A stretch of DNA of 64,000 bases from Bacteroidales bacterium (lineage in GTDB: Bacteria; Bacteroidota; Bacteroidia; Bacteroidales; FEN-979): assembly GCA_023231005.1 (NCBI GenBank), contig JALNWG010000002.1, positions 1 through 64,000 on the forward strand, in the 5' to 3' direction. The position numbers and the translations under genes were made by a program. A model generated the notes under the pieces. That model did no database searches. It saw nothing but the letters and a program-made list of their open reading frames with translations, and was not told where the DNA came from. Shown piece by piece: positions 8,901 to 17,300 of the stretch (the stretch's first letter is position 1; each line of letters opens with the position of its first letter).

Positions 8901-10456
8901 TGAATTTCAAGGGGCATAGCAGTATTTGTCCAAGTAAATCCAACTAAAGGATCTGGTGTAAACTCAGGAATTGGATGAATAACAATGCTATTATCAACCT
9001 TAATATTGGCACAGCCATCGGCATTGGTTACTTTGTGTCTTACCGTTTGGGGTCCGAGTGCAGTAAAAGTATGGGAAGAATTGGTAGTCCATATCCCATC
9101 TCCGTAATCCCATTCGCTGCTAACAATAGCGCTGCCTCCATTCTGGGTACTTTTATCTAAAAAATTGATGGGGTTATTAACGCAGGTAATGTTGTATTCA
9201 AAATCAGCATGGGGAGAACGGATGACATTAACATCCATGGAAAATACATCTGAAATACATCCATTGGAATTCGTCACCTGAAGGGTAACATGTTTTAATC
9301 CGGGAGTTAAGTAAGCGTGCTCTATTTGTGCCGGTGGCGGCGTTGGGGGAATTGCATTCAAATCATAAATGGTACTGCTGAAATCCCCCCAGTTCCATTC
9401 CCATTTTGTTATATTTCCAGTCGAAGGAACAGAAATATCATGGAAAACCGTCGGAAATTCAACACAGGCAGGTTCTGCTGTAAAACCAGCTATGGGAATT
9501 GTATTTGGAACATCAACTAGAATTGACTTACTGATCACACAATGAATGGTATTGGTGAGCGTAACAGTAACTGTTTTAGGGCCAACAATTGAATATGTAT
9601 GGGTCGTTGTCAACTGAGGATCAATATTTCCGGTTTTTTCATAATGTGCAGTTTCTCCGTCTCCAAAATCCCAATCCACATAAAGAAAAGTTTCACTCGT
9701 CGGCATCAAGGTCGGTTGGCTTCCTTCCGCGCTAAAAGAGAAAGATTGAGTCAGACAGTTTGGAATAGTAGGAGTAGCCAACACAGGAACAGGTTTGTAT
9801 TTATCGGGATCAACATAAACAAAGTCGGTAATTTCATCAGTCCATACTGTTCCTGCAATCGTTTTTAATACTTTCAGGTTAACTTCATAGGTAACACCAG
9901 CGTTTGTCGGGAAGGTAATACTTTGAACATTTCCGTTAAGGATGGCACTCCAGGGACCTTGAGGGTTATAAATCCGCCATTTATATTCATAAGAAATTAA
10001 AGGATCCTGAGGGGGATAATTTCCATCGCCCGTTGCAGTAAATGTCACTTCATTAAAGAAACATCCATGATTGGCATCGAATTCATAATAAAAATAAGCA
10101 GCAAGCATGGGCTTCACCGAAACACTCAAAGGCATTGCAGCAACAGCAGTACATGAATTTCCAGAAATGCCTTCACTGAGTTCGATTAAATAATTTCCAG
10201 GCGTAGACCAAACCTGATTCAAAACACTACTTGCAGAAGTATTCACGACAGCCATACTTGGAACCTGTTTTACTACCCAGGAATAAGTATGCCCCGTTAC
10301 TGAAGGTGTTTTATATTGTACCGTATTAGAACTTGCCCCCACCTCGTCGGGACCCGTAATTTTTGGCTGGGTGTCCGGACATTGGGTAAAAGCTGTCATC
10401 CCTTGTGAAAGTATGAAAGCCGAAAGAAACAGAAGGCGTAAAAATTGATGGAACAT
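2996..10456 (-). CDS. Giant PKD-repeat adhesin with T9SS type B (gliding-associated) C-terminal domain
   Basis: A 2486-residue exported protein. Signal peptide about 1-24. The body is a chain of about two dozen PKD (Ig-fold) modules spaced roughly 90-100 residues apart, each marked by a WxWxFGDG-like strand (for example WDFGDG, WKWIWGDG, WTWTFGDP) and a following YxxxGxYxVxLxVTN strand. Many modules carry one Cys near the start and one in the NxxGC turn. The last ~105 residues match the gliding-motility-associated C-terminal domain: YVPNAFSPTS, then VFDTWGNLIWES, WWDGTHNG, MPQGNYMWKI and a terminal MGNVLLIR. Such proteins are SprB-like filamentous surface adhesins exported by T9SS with a PorP/SprF partner, which is encoded immediately downstream. 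The modules have diverged in DNA sequence, so the repeat is old and visible only at the protein level. The ligand is unknown. Confidence 0.92.
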   Translation of the reverse strand: MFHQFLRLLFLSAFILSQGMTAFTQCPDTQPKITGPDEVGASSNTVQYKTPSVTGHTYSWVVKQVPSMAVVNTSASSVLNQVWSTPGNYLIELSEGISGNSCTAVAAMPLSVSVKPMLAAYFYYEFDANHGCFFNEVTFTATGDGNYPPQDPLISYEYKWRIYNPQGPWSAILNGNVQSITFPTNAGVTYEVNLKVLKTIAGTVWTDEITDFVYVDPDKYKPVPVLATPTIPNCLTQSFSFSAEGSQPTLMPTSETFLYVDWDFGDGETAHYEKTGNIDPQLTTTHTYSIVGPKTVTVTLTNTIHCVISKSILVDVPNTIPIAGFTAEPACVEFPTVFHDISVPSTGNITKWEWNWGDFSSTIYDLNAIPPTPPPAQIEHAYLTPGLKHVTLQVTNSNGCISDVFSMDVNVIRSPHADFEYNITCVNNPINFLDKSTQNGGSAIVSSEWDYGDGIWTTNSSHTFTALGPQTVRHKVTNADGCANIKVDNSIVIHPIPEFTPDPLVGFTWTNTAMPLEIQFTDNTIPAQVGNNLQWQFGDGNPGFGKNPSHTYTNPGSYNVEMTCTSLNGCTNTYTELISFTPPVPTFHPTPVDACLDKEVRVTPDPVLGTILSQEWWYEDEGYVATDPQLYPPYTVRHVFVPPVVLPAVDTHFFKSYGANKAIRHVITLAGTPPIVVDHIEYVTIHDTAISNFTWNNVNQLPVGGPPLPGCKGQEVFFFDQSTAPIGSTNAQIIKWEWDFDDPASSGSNTATTQNASHTFMDPIRTTFNVKLTVTSSDNNCESFILKAISIKPSPPVNYIVNGNPNANVGCMSTIALPAVVDFAYDPTVIPDPTQILYWSWDFGDGNTQSGSSYSSISHSYLTSGWKTVILTITDLDGCKNSVSKQVYINPPPTASFIYSPNKCEGEGVLFTDQSMPGGGLLNDYIVEWDWYWGDGTLPDPDIHFNNAPIIHTFPIVSGQYTWPVKLRVKTNYGCWNEITIQVTLKASPVAFFVVQPLTPQCVAPQLVQFQDKTVPTLATGPITGHYWDFTDGGNSTLPDPTHAFQNVGSYPVSLTVTTNNGCSNTYVANPPIAINPSPTALFSVTPACEGSSTLFDASASNTQGISDIAVYEWNFGDSFYGNGQTIGHTYNTYGAFIVTLKITNLNGCEATTTQTVFVHPRPIPEFTFSQVNCIGSNVSYYDQSFIPAGFPETIDLWLWDFGDGQPPISYTPATVPNIVTYTFQDNLTIHTVKLVVRTTSGCKDSISHTVNNIPSPIAHFTASQTNCVNQSIHFTNTSSTNGGTAIQTYAWTFGDGFTSVLENPDHTYTTPGPKSVTLTVTNASGCVSPVPASQSIVVNPKPTANFTTDTPCQGNEMTFTDASVPNAGTIVSYFWEFGDLTTSTNAPPVTHTYSAAGNYQVKLTITTDLGCFKDTTKTVEVYGKPYAAFTTSGANCAMDSVAFSAVSSSAAHGYITEYKWHFDDGSADVTKTTPNIKHKFVNGGTYNVKLTITTSDDCTAEKINPVVVKDKPLADFEYPTTRCALMSVQFTDISQSGGSTLTNWTWTFGDPGSGVNNTATVQNPIHIFSTGGNDTIRLIVVNANGCSDTTFKVLQINDAPFAVFSADTACMASPTQFIDESTTPTGTNIVTWNWVFGDPSSPNNTSTLQNPSHIYNTQGTFYVHLLVTNSNQCEKDTTIAISVNPKPTAMFEFSSVCVSDSTSFTDLSIAPGSQIQSWFWDFGDGTGTSTIQNPKYSYSTAGTYNVKLVVMNLSNCKDSIIIPVIARPKPVAKFSYISYYCPAGKVDFQDNSTATAATIAARSWDFGNGNTSNIPNPSFTFPETNVKYLVRLMVTDTYGCMDTISDSIYVKPGFKFTYTFDTVCEGYPTHFTPINQAAGDSLYSLYWNFGDPPSGPGNISHSYSPQHTFSSPGTYVVKMRANNSDNCIDSVFREVLVYAAPKPLFSYISTPCDSTVHFHDSTTNNGTGYITSWKWIWGDGTPPLVINSPGPGDTSHLYVNAGIYPVTLIMTNVNGCMDSITKNVQRFPCIKAIYSYQDTLLCARYKITFSDSSLPISRITQWHWIWGDGNDTTYTNHTNPVTHTFADSGNYQVSLTINTLINGSPITDEMIQTIRIHPTPYTFFSNVPVCLNQLSLFRDTSKTFGELIKYWKWNFTPKPGDTSIISNPSFKFDTAGYYKVKLTVMNKYGCKDSLIKSTRVYHLPLAKYESSAACIGDPTYFTDLTAFSDTTISSWKWRFGDGTPDLTVLAPKIGDTAHTYTTTGNFTVREMVKDFFGCVDTIDSTIVVNVTPTSAFTLANNYNNKQGQVKLNNLTTGTSTYNWEFPGGIPSTSTEKNPVVRYTEDSPDGEPYIIKLISVNEFKCTDTSFYKYELLFKGLYVPNAFSPTSTTSNLDVLKFQPKGVNLRQYHVSVFDTWGNLIWESTKLDEKGRPSEWWDGTHNGNLMPQGNYMWKITAIFKDGTPWIGNDVGQGAYGTMGNVLLIR

Positions 10457-10583
10457 ATACTTATTTTTTATGGAAATTGCTCACTTTTACTTATACACTA
10501 ATTGTACGACAAAAGTTTCATTGAAAAGGTTGCCTGTATGGATAATTTAACCAGATATTTGATCTTTAATGACGCTGAATCTA

Positions 10584-10591
10584 CAAAAATA
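10584..10591 (-). promoter_or_regulatory. Putative -7 box for the PKD adhesin - porP transcript
   Basis: The minus strand reads TATTTTTG, an exact TAnnTTTG match, about 125 bases upstream of the adhesin ATG at 10456. No clear -33 box is seen. The 267-base divergent region 10457-10723 is very AT-rich and holds this element and the one at 10696-10703. Confidence 0.4.
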
Positions 10592-10695
10592 ACAAATTAT
10601 TAACAAATATCAATGATTGGCAGACAACCATAACTTAATATTTATTGTCATTGATAAATAACCGACAAATAATTTTTATTTTGGTCGAAACCTTT

Positions 10696-10703
10696 TATTT
10701 TTG
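10696..10703 (+). promoter_or_regulatory. Putative -7 box for the small lipoprotein gene
   Basis: TATTTTTG is an exact TAnnTTTG match ending 20 bases before the ATG at 10724, which predicts a leader of about 15 bases. No TTG lies at the expected -33 distance. Confidence 0.5.
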
Positions 10704-10723
10704 CACAAGTCAATAATTTTTTT

Positions 10724-11047
10724 ATGAAAAAATTTACTTTCTTCTTTTTCCTATCCCTTATTTTTGTAGCTGTTTTTTCTGGTTGTGCTAAAAAATCGGA
10801 GGAACTGCCCTGCGACGGAAAAGGGACCATTTCTATTGAAAACAAACTTGATTCTACCATCACAATCAATATTGTTACAATGCATAATACCATTTACCTG
10901 GAAAAAGATTATATCCACCCATTTTCTCTTACGGGAAACGCCCCGTATTCCATTATTGTTGACGGACCCGGTGGCTACCATCTTGATACCGCAATGATGA
11001 TCCTTTCGTGCGATAATAAATTCTTAATAATCGAAAAGCACCAGTAA
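10724..11047 (+). CDS. Small predicted lipoprotein, unknown function
   Basis: A 107-residue protein. The N-terminus is a lipoprotein signal peptide: basic MKK, a Phe-rich hydrophobic core, then a lipobox ending FSGC with Cys21 as the lipidated residue. The mature part (about 86 residues) is acidic to neutral and rich in beta-forming residues (ISIENKLDSTITINIV, later APYSIIVDGPGGYHLD), which fits a small beta-sandwich, but I recognise no family. It is a single-gene unit, divergent from the adhesin gene and converging with the next gene 15 bases away. The clear lipobox and the upstream -7 box make a real gene likely. Confidence 0.7.
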   Translation: MKKFTFFFFLSLIFVAVFSGCAKKSEELPCDGKGTISIENKLDSTITINIVTMHNTIYLEKDYIHPFSLTGNAPYSIIVDGPGGYHLDTAMMILSCDNKFLIIEKHQ

Positions 11048-11062
11048 CTTTTTTACCTTCAT

Positions 11063-12634
11063 CTATTTTTCAAATCTCAGCTTATTGAAAAAAAAGACAA
11101 GGCGCTTGTTATTTCCAACCAGTGCAATATTTTTGATTTCCTGGTATCCAGAACTAATAAAATAATTATCATACCAGTAGAAGAGTTTGCTTTTTGATTC
11201 ATTGATAAGTTTATCTTCCGGATCACTGAGTTCGTTGGGAGAAAAATCCAGCTTTTCAATTACTTCACCCATCCGGATAATTTTAGTAGCTATCTTTCCA
11301 TCCCCTGAATAACATAATATCAGGTCATCGCCAGAAAAATAAGGAATCAACTTAGGAAGCCTTTCAAAAGAAATTATATTTCTGATTTCCATTGCATTAT
11401 CCCAGAGCAAATTGCCCGACAGGTCAAATCCTGCCACAATGGCATTAACAAAACGGTAACCATCAAACACGGAATAGCTGTTGGTGTAAGGACGACCGTA
11501 ATAGTCAAATTCAGTAAAATTTTCAGTATGATATTGTGGAGAGATAACTTCTCCAATAAGAATCAGTTGATTTTTCCAGGTGATCGGATCATGTATGATT
11601 AAAGAGAAGTCGACAGAATATTCTCCCAACGATTTATTTTTTTTAAGTGCTTTTTTCTTGAGACTTAAAATATCCTTTTCACTAAGTAAGATATTGGCAT
11701 TTTTAAATTCGAGAAAATTAAAATATTTGATCTCTTTCTGTGATTTATTTTGAATCCGGCTTGAAAAGAAACCGGTAGATTCATCCGGAAATTTATTTTT
11801 TCCACTATTCCCTGAACCACCCTGGGTATACGAACCAAATAAAAGATCAGATCCATCCGGTGTTCGTGCAATCTGAAAACGATTCAGATCATGGTCATTT
11901 TGTTGGGAAGAAAGTAATACTTCATAACTAATTTTACCGGTGGTATCGTAATGTACCAGATAGTGCTCCGAAGTTTTTTTTGTTAAAAAACGGCTTACGA
12001 TGGCGGTAACGAATTGAGCGCTCGAATCGGGTTTCATATAACGCAAAACGATCTGATTTCCTTCACCAAGGACAATGTTTTTTAGTTGACCCTTATTCAA
12101 ATCCAATTGAATTATTTTCCCTGCTTCTCCTTTCGAATTTATTCCAATCCATGCCCATTCTTTTTGAACTCCAAAAAACGAAATTTCCCCGTCCAGCGGA
12201 TAGTTTCCACTGTTTTTTAAAAACATTGCATGTTTACAATCAATTCGAAGGATCTGAAAACTGTTTTCACGATCTTTTGTCTTACCACTTGTGCAATACA
12301 ACAGCGTAACGGTATCAGGCCTCGATTGAAAATCTCTTATATCCAGGCCTTTTGGAATTGGATAACTCTTTACCCATACCTGTTCCAGATTTTGATTGTA
12401 GTAAGAAAAATACCATTTTGTATTGGCTTCATCAAAAGATTCCTGGCTCCGGAAAAACAATAAAATTCCATCCGGACCACAAGGAATAACACGGTGTGTT
12501 TCATTATCCGATGTTACAGAAATTTCTACCCTGAGTGGGCGGTCAGGATTATTTTTCTCATGATGGTGCTGGGAAAAAGCCTGAAAAACCAGGAACTGAA
12601 AAACGATAAAAAATGCAATCCGGTGGTAAACCAT
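11063..12634 (-). CDS. Exported protein of unknown function (beta-rich)
   Basis: A 523-residue protein with a signal peptide (about 1-21, ending AFSQ) and no further membrane segment. The mature protein is built of short beta-like segments with recurring aromatic and hydrophobic turns (for example WYFSYYNQNLEQVWVKSYP, IVAGFDLSGNLLWDNAM), like repeated-strand or propeller proteins that sit in the periplasm or at the cell surface. There is no T9SS C-terminal sorting domain, no lipobox and no catalytic motif that I recognise. A TACTTTTG -7 box lies just upstream (12656-12663), so it is probably a one-gene transcript. The function is unknown. Confidence 0.75.
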   Translation of the reverse strand: MVYHRIAFFIVFQFLVFQAFSQHHHEKNNPDRPLRVEISVTSDNETHRVIPCGPDGILLFFRSQESFDEANTKWYFSYYNQNLEQVWVKSYPIPKGLDIRDFQSRPDTVTLLYCTSGKTKDRENSFQILRIDCKHAMFLKNSGNYPLDGEISFFGVQKEWAWIGINSKGEAGKIIQLDLNKGQLKNIVLGEGNQIVLRYMKPDSSAQFVTAIVSRFLTKKTSEHYLVHYDTTGKISYEVLLSSQQNDHDLNRFQIARTPDGSDLLFGSYTQGGSGNSGKNKFPDESTGFFSSRIQNKSQKEIKYFNFLEFKNANILLSEKDILSLKKKALKKNKSLGEYSVDFSLIIHDPITWKNQLILIGEVISPQYHTENFTEFDYYGRPYTNSYSVFDGYRFVNAIVAGFDLSGNLLWDNAMEIRNIISFERLPKLIPYFSGDDLILCYSGDGKIATKIIRMGEVIEKLDFSPNELSDPEDKLINESKSKLFYWYDNYFISSGYQEIKNIALVGNNKRLVFFFNKLRFEK

Positions 12635-12655
12635 TGTACAATTACTTCATCCTTG

Positions 12656-12663
12656 CAAAAGTA
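12656..12663 (-). promoter_or_regulatory. Putative -7 box for the unknown exported protein
   Basis: The minus strand reads TACTTTTG, an exact TAnnTTTG match, 22 bases before the ATG at 12634. It lies directly beyond the T-tract of the terminator at 12666-12701, so the terminator of one gene abuts the promoter of the next. Confidence 0.5.
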
Positions 12664-12665
12664 AT

Positions 12666-12701
12666 GAAAAAAAAAGGTTGCCCGGGAGTGGGCAACCTTT
12701 T
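12666..12701 (-). terminator. Intrinsic terminator after the anchor-J / T9SS protein
   Basis: A perfect 12-bp stem (12672-12683 with 12690-12701, AAAAGGTTGCCC against GGGCAACCTTTT), a six-base loop, and on the minus strand a run of T residues over 12666-12675. Confidence 0.85.
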
Positions 12702-12718
12702 ACATCACATTGGAAAAA

Positions 12719-14329
12719 TTATTGGACAATCAATTTTTTAACCTGAGTAGTATTTCCATTAACATTATGCACCTGAATAAAATAAATTCCCTTTGAAAAA
12801 TGCTGCAAATTGAGTTTATAGTTTTGTTGATTTGTAATTGTCTCAAATACAACACTCCCGATTACTGAAAGCAATTTGATTTCTCTGGTTTCGGAAGAGG
12901 CAAAACCCACCGTACATTGTATGGATGAAGGATTTGGATACACCGTAAAAGTAGCGTTTTGAGCAGAATTTTCATTAACTCCATCAAGCAGATCTCCGGT
13001 AATAACAATGTCATCAAGTTCCCAGGTGGCAGATTCGGTAGTGCTGGATAAATACTTGAATGCAACATAGACCTGAGGCCCACTTACTCCACTAAGATTC
13101 ACATTTCCCGATGATGTCCAAACCCAGTTCCCGGACGACCAGGTAGCCGTAAGTGGAATCCAGATAAAGTCATTGGGGTCGGTTGAACCATCATAATCGT
13201 TAGAAATGAATGCCTCTAAGGCAGGGCCCGCATATTTATAGGCTGACTGGAATGTCATCAATTCATTATAATAAAGGTTAAAATTCATAGCTGGGGAGAT
13301 CAACCAATCTTCGTTTTCATTGGAACCTCCGGAATATCCGCTGGCCTTTGCACAAGGTCCGCCATCAAGTCCGTGAATGGAGTCAATGGTCCACACTTGA
13401 GCGCCAATTACATTGTAAGGAACCCATGGGCTCAATGAGTAATTGTTGAAGTTTTGTGAATTGATCACGGTGGTATTGGGAGTAGTAGCATTAGCGCTTG
13501 GGGCAGTTCCGTCGTTTTTATAATCGATCAAGGTACCTGAATTGGTATAGGGATAGATTTTGAAAAAGAACTGTTTGTTACCAGGCAGGTTTGCAAAGGT
13601 GGCATGTTGGATTCCCTGAGGTACATTCAAAGCGCCATGACCATCGGCCAGGTTAGCATCATCAGGTACCGGGGTCCCATCAACCGGAGCTACAATATTG
13701 TCTTGGTCGCTTGCCAGGATCAGGTATGCAGCGGGCAATTGAACACCCACGGCATCAACCCAGGAAAGGTTGATGGAAAATGGCGAAGGAGTAGCAACAA
13801 AGTTTGTCGGATAATTGGTAGGCTCAGGTACTGGTCCACCACTGTATGCAGTCCAGATAACATTGTCGATGGTAACCTGGCCCGAATTGGAGCTATCTGC
13901 TTGTTTGAACATCAAGGTAAAATCACCGGGGGCATTGACAACAATGGGGCCGGAATTCTCCAAAACACCTTGAGTAGTAGTTACAACATTCTTGACCAAC
14001 AAACCATTCACAAATAAATTGAGATTGGCGGCGGTTGAGAAAGGTTGTTTGAAATCAAAACTGATCGTTCCACATCCATTGTGAATGGTTCCGGAAATAA
14101 TTTTTGAAGTTATCGGGCGTTTTTTCCCAAAGGTAGGGGAAGGAGCTACGATCACAGAATCTCCACGGCATTGGGTATAAGTCCAGGTAGATCCATCCAG
14201 ACCCAGAAAAGTACCATCATGGTATGCATTCCCGGTTTCAGGATAGTTGGCAAAAGTTTCATTTCCTTGTCCAAACGAAACCGCGCTGAACATCAAGAAA
14301 ATTATCAGAAAAAATAAAGGTTTTCTCAT
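12719..14329 (-). CDS. T9SS-exported protein with Fn3-like and choice-of-anchor-J domains, type A sorting domain
   Basis: A 536-residue protein. Signal peptide about 1-20. A first beta domain (about 21-165) is followed by an Fn3-like domain (about 173-280) and a cleaved-adhesin/choice-of-anchor-J-like jelly roll (about 283-447, with EDWLISPAMNF near its start and WELDDIVITG at its end). The last ~75 residues are a T9SS type A sorting domain (VYPNPSSIQCTV, then FSKGIYFIQV and a terminal QVKKLIVQ). The Fn3 plus jelly-roll block is clearly homologous to the one in the gene just upstream, so the two are tandem paralogues, probably co-transcribed (42-base gap) and stopped by the terminator at 12666-12701. 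A surface adhesive or substrate-binding role is inferred; no catalytic residues are visible. Confidence 0.9.
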   Translation of the reverse strand: MRKPLFFLIIFLMFSAVSFGQGNETFANYPETGNAYHDGTFLGLDGSTWTYTQCRGDSVIVAPSPTFGKKRPITSKIISGTIHNGCGTISFDFKQPFSTAANLNLFVNGLLVKNVVTTTQGVLENSGPIVVNAPGDFTLMFKQADSSNSGQVTIDNVIWTAYSGGPVPEPTNYPTNFVATPSPFSINLSWVDAVGVQLPAAYLILASDQDNIVAPVDGTPVPDDANLADGHGALNVPQGIQHATFANLPGNKQFFFKIYPYTNSGTLIDYKNDGTAPSANATTPNTTVINSQNFNNYSLSPWVPYNVIGAQVWTIDSIHGLDGGPCAKASGYSGGSNENEDWLISPAMNFNLYYNELMTFQSAYKYAGPALEAFISNDYDGSTDPNDFIWIPLTATWSSGNWVWTSSGNVNLSGVSGPQVYVAFKYLSSTTESATWELDDIVITGDLLDGVNENSAQNATFTVYPNPSSIQCTVGFASSETREIKLLSVIGSVVFETITNQQNYKLNLQHFSKGIYFIQVHNVNGNTTQVKKLIVQ

Positions 14330-14371
14330 AAAAAAAATGTTAGGTGTTAAGTGTATAAGTATTTGATTCTT

Positions 14372-17300
14372 TTATTGAAGGATTAGTTTTTTAGTGGTGG
14401 TTTGCCCAGTCGACTGGTCTGTTACCTGAATAAAATAGAGACCTTTTTCCATAGTATTCAAATGATATTCAACTTTTTTGTCGTTGGCAGTGCGTATATC
14501 GATGGTTTTCCCAAAACCAGAGATAACTTTTATCAAATATTGGGAAGTGTTTGTGAAAGTCAGTGTAAAAGTACCATTCTTTACCGGGTTGGGATATAGT
14601 GAAAAGCCTGTTGGTCCTGCAGGGTCATCAATTCCATTGGTACCAACAGTGATAAATCCGGGTCTGAATTTAACACTTGCACCGGCATTGTTTGTAACGG
14701 TGAGTGTAACATCAAAGGAACCCATCACCGAATAAAGGATCGGAGGAGGAGTTTTACCATCGAATGTATCCGGGACCCCTTGTTCAAATTCCCAATGCCA
14801 GTTTGTGGTATTGGCTGAGGAGGCATCGGTAAAAGTCACAGTTTGTCCCATAATGATGGTGGTATCGGTCGCAGAGAAGTCAGCTACTGGAACATAGGAA
14901 CAACCAGCCAAAGGAGAGGCCCAGATAGAATCGCCGGCCCCATTTTTTGCCTGGAATTCGATGGCATGACGCCAGTTAGCCGGGTCGGCATTGTTAGAAT
15001 TTGGATCGCACAACTCAAGGGAAGGCCCACGCCCGTTGGCTATGGTATCCCAAGGTGGGGAGGAAAGATAATAAACTGAATCGACCACATAACCATACAG
15101 ATCTTTTAGAACTAATGGTTCTCCGGAATTACTGAGGGCCCCACTGGTCCATTGCATCGAAGAAACATGCAGGGTGTTGGTCATCGCAGAGGCATTTTTA
15201 CTTACTAAAAGATATGATTGTGGATTCAGTATAACCGAGGGGAAAATCATTTCGACACCTTTACTGAAATAGAAATTGGCAAGATCAATTGGTTGAATAT
15301 CATTATTATAAATTTCAATGAATTCAAGAGAATCAGTTCCCGATTCAGGTGGGTTATACATAATTTCAGTCATAACCAACTTGGCATTGGTAGGTCCGGT
15401 TACATGGATATATGCCATTTTACATAATGTTTGTGTGCCATATTGATTGGTAACCGTTAAACAAACATTATAATCGCCGGAATAATTATAGGTTATTCCG
15501 GTAGGGTTTTGACTATTGGACGACATCGGCGATCCTCCAACAAACGACCAGTTCCATGAATTTGGGCAATAAGTAGTAGCATCTGTGAAGTCGATGCTTT
15601 GACCTACCGTGATATTTACATTGCTGGCGGTGAAATCAGGAAGGGGCGGAAGGGATTCACACAAGGTTGTAAAGGAGAATGCATTTCCGTATCCGGTGCC
15701 ATTTGCATTGGTAGCATACGCTTTTACGTAATATAATGTATTGGGGGTCAAGCCTGTCATGGTGCTTGTAAAGATGCCGGTAGTTCCAGGTTCTGTAGTA
15801 TGGGTTCCTGAAATGGTGGGATTTGGAGAAGTAGAGTAGCATAAACCACGAGCAGTTATGATAGCGCCACCGTCGTCAACCACGTTTCCTCCACCCTGAG
15901 CCGAAAAAGCGGTAATATTGGTAAAGTTTGGATCGGTAGTGACAGTAGAAACCAGACTGGCTTTCCCGATGATCAAAATATCATCGACTTCCCAGGCTGA
16001 TGCAATTGTTGGTGAGGTGGAAATATAACGGAAAGCTACATGGACATTGCTTCCGCCGAAAGAAGAAAGATCGATATTTCCGGAATTTGTCCAGGCCCAG
16101 CTACCGGGAGAAAGCGTAGCTGTTAATGGAGTCCATGTCGCTGTAGAAGGATCCGCACCAGTTATATAATCAGTAGATGCCTTTACTTCAAGTATGGGGC
16201 CAGTATAGTTTGAAGCTGTTCTAAAAGTAAAGGTTTCATTCTGATATGAATTAAAATCCATGGAGGGAGAGATCAGCCAGTCGTTGCAGGCGCTAGATCC
16301 GCCATAACCATTAATGTATGCATAATAGTTGGTGCTTGGTGGGGTCGGTGCAATTGTCCATCCTTTATTGCTGGCAACACTAAGTGTATCCCAGGGATCA
16401 AACAACTGATCTTCAAAATTCTTTTGGTTTATGATCACATAATCTTCGGTGGTAGCCTGAGCTTCCGGAGGAGTTCCATCAGTTTTGTAAGCGATATCGG
16501 AACCGGAATTGGTGTAGGGGAAAATTTTAAAATAATAGGTTGTACTGCTTAACAAATTGGAGAATCCGGCACTTTGAGCTCCGTAGGGTACATTGAGAGC
16601 GCCAGTTCCGGAAGCCAGATTTGTGTTATTTGGAACAGGAGTACCGTTGACCGGAGGGACAATATTATTGGTATTGCTTGCCAGGATCAGGTATGAACCC
16701 GGCAACTGGCCTCCAACAGCATCGGTCCAGCTAAGATTCACGGCAAAGGGAGCAGCAGTAGCAGTAAAAGCCGTGGGGTAATTGGAAGGAGGAGGAAGTA
16801 TTACATTAGCATAAATATCAGACCAGGAAGTTCCAACACGAATCCCATCGACTTGAAGATTTTGAGATGCGTTGAATTGTCGTAATGCAACACAGCCCGG
16901 AGCGATATCAGATTGGCCTGCATCAGTCAGAGGTCCAATGGTAGGTGCTCCGGGTTCAGCAGAAGGCATGGGAGTATTAAAAATAAAAAGGCTGACTTTA
17001 TCATTGGTTGTACCACTTACAATTTCATATTTAAGAACAAGAAGATAGGTTGTTCCTGGAGTGTAGGCAGAAGCAGCGAAAGTACCTGTATTACTTCCAA
17101 CAGAAACGCCGAAGTGATTGGTTGCATCCATAAAGACCTTCCCTCTGAATGTTGTACTTGTCGGGGTGGGCATGAGATTGAAAAAATAGCCTGCCGAGGA
17201 AGTAGTAACATTGACCATAAAAGAGACATATACTGTGCCGGTCGATTGGGCAGGAAAGGATTTATTATCATCTTCCCCGGTGTTGTCTAACAAGGCTGCA

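Noticed and set aside
7952..9868. Several 60-130-codon plus-strand frames inside the giant PKD gene
   Set aside because: All are antisense shadows; repeated short frames arise because the PKD modules have similar codon patterns.
2996..10456. Possible DNA-level tandem repeat or CRISPR-like array
   Set aside because: The repetition is only at the protein level; modules differ in DNA sequence and length and no constant direct repeat exists.
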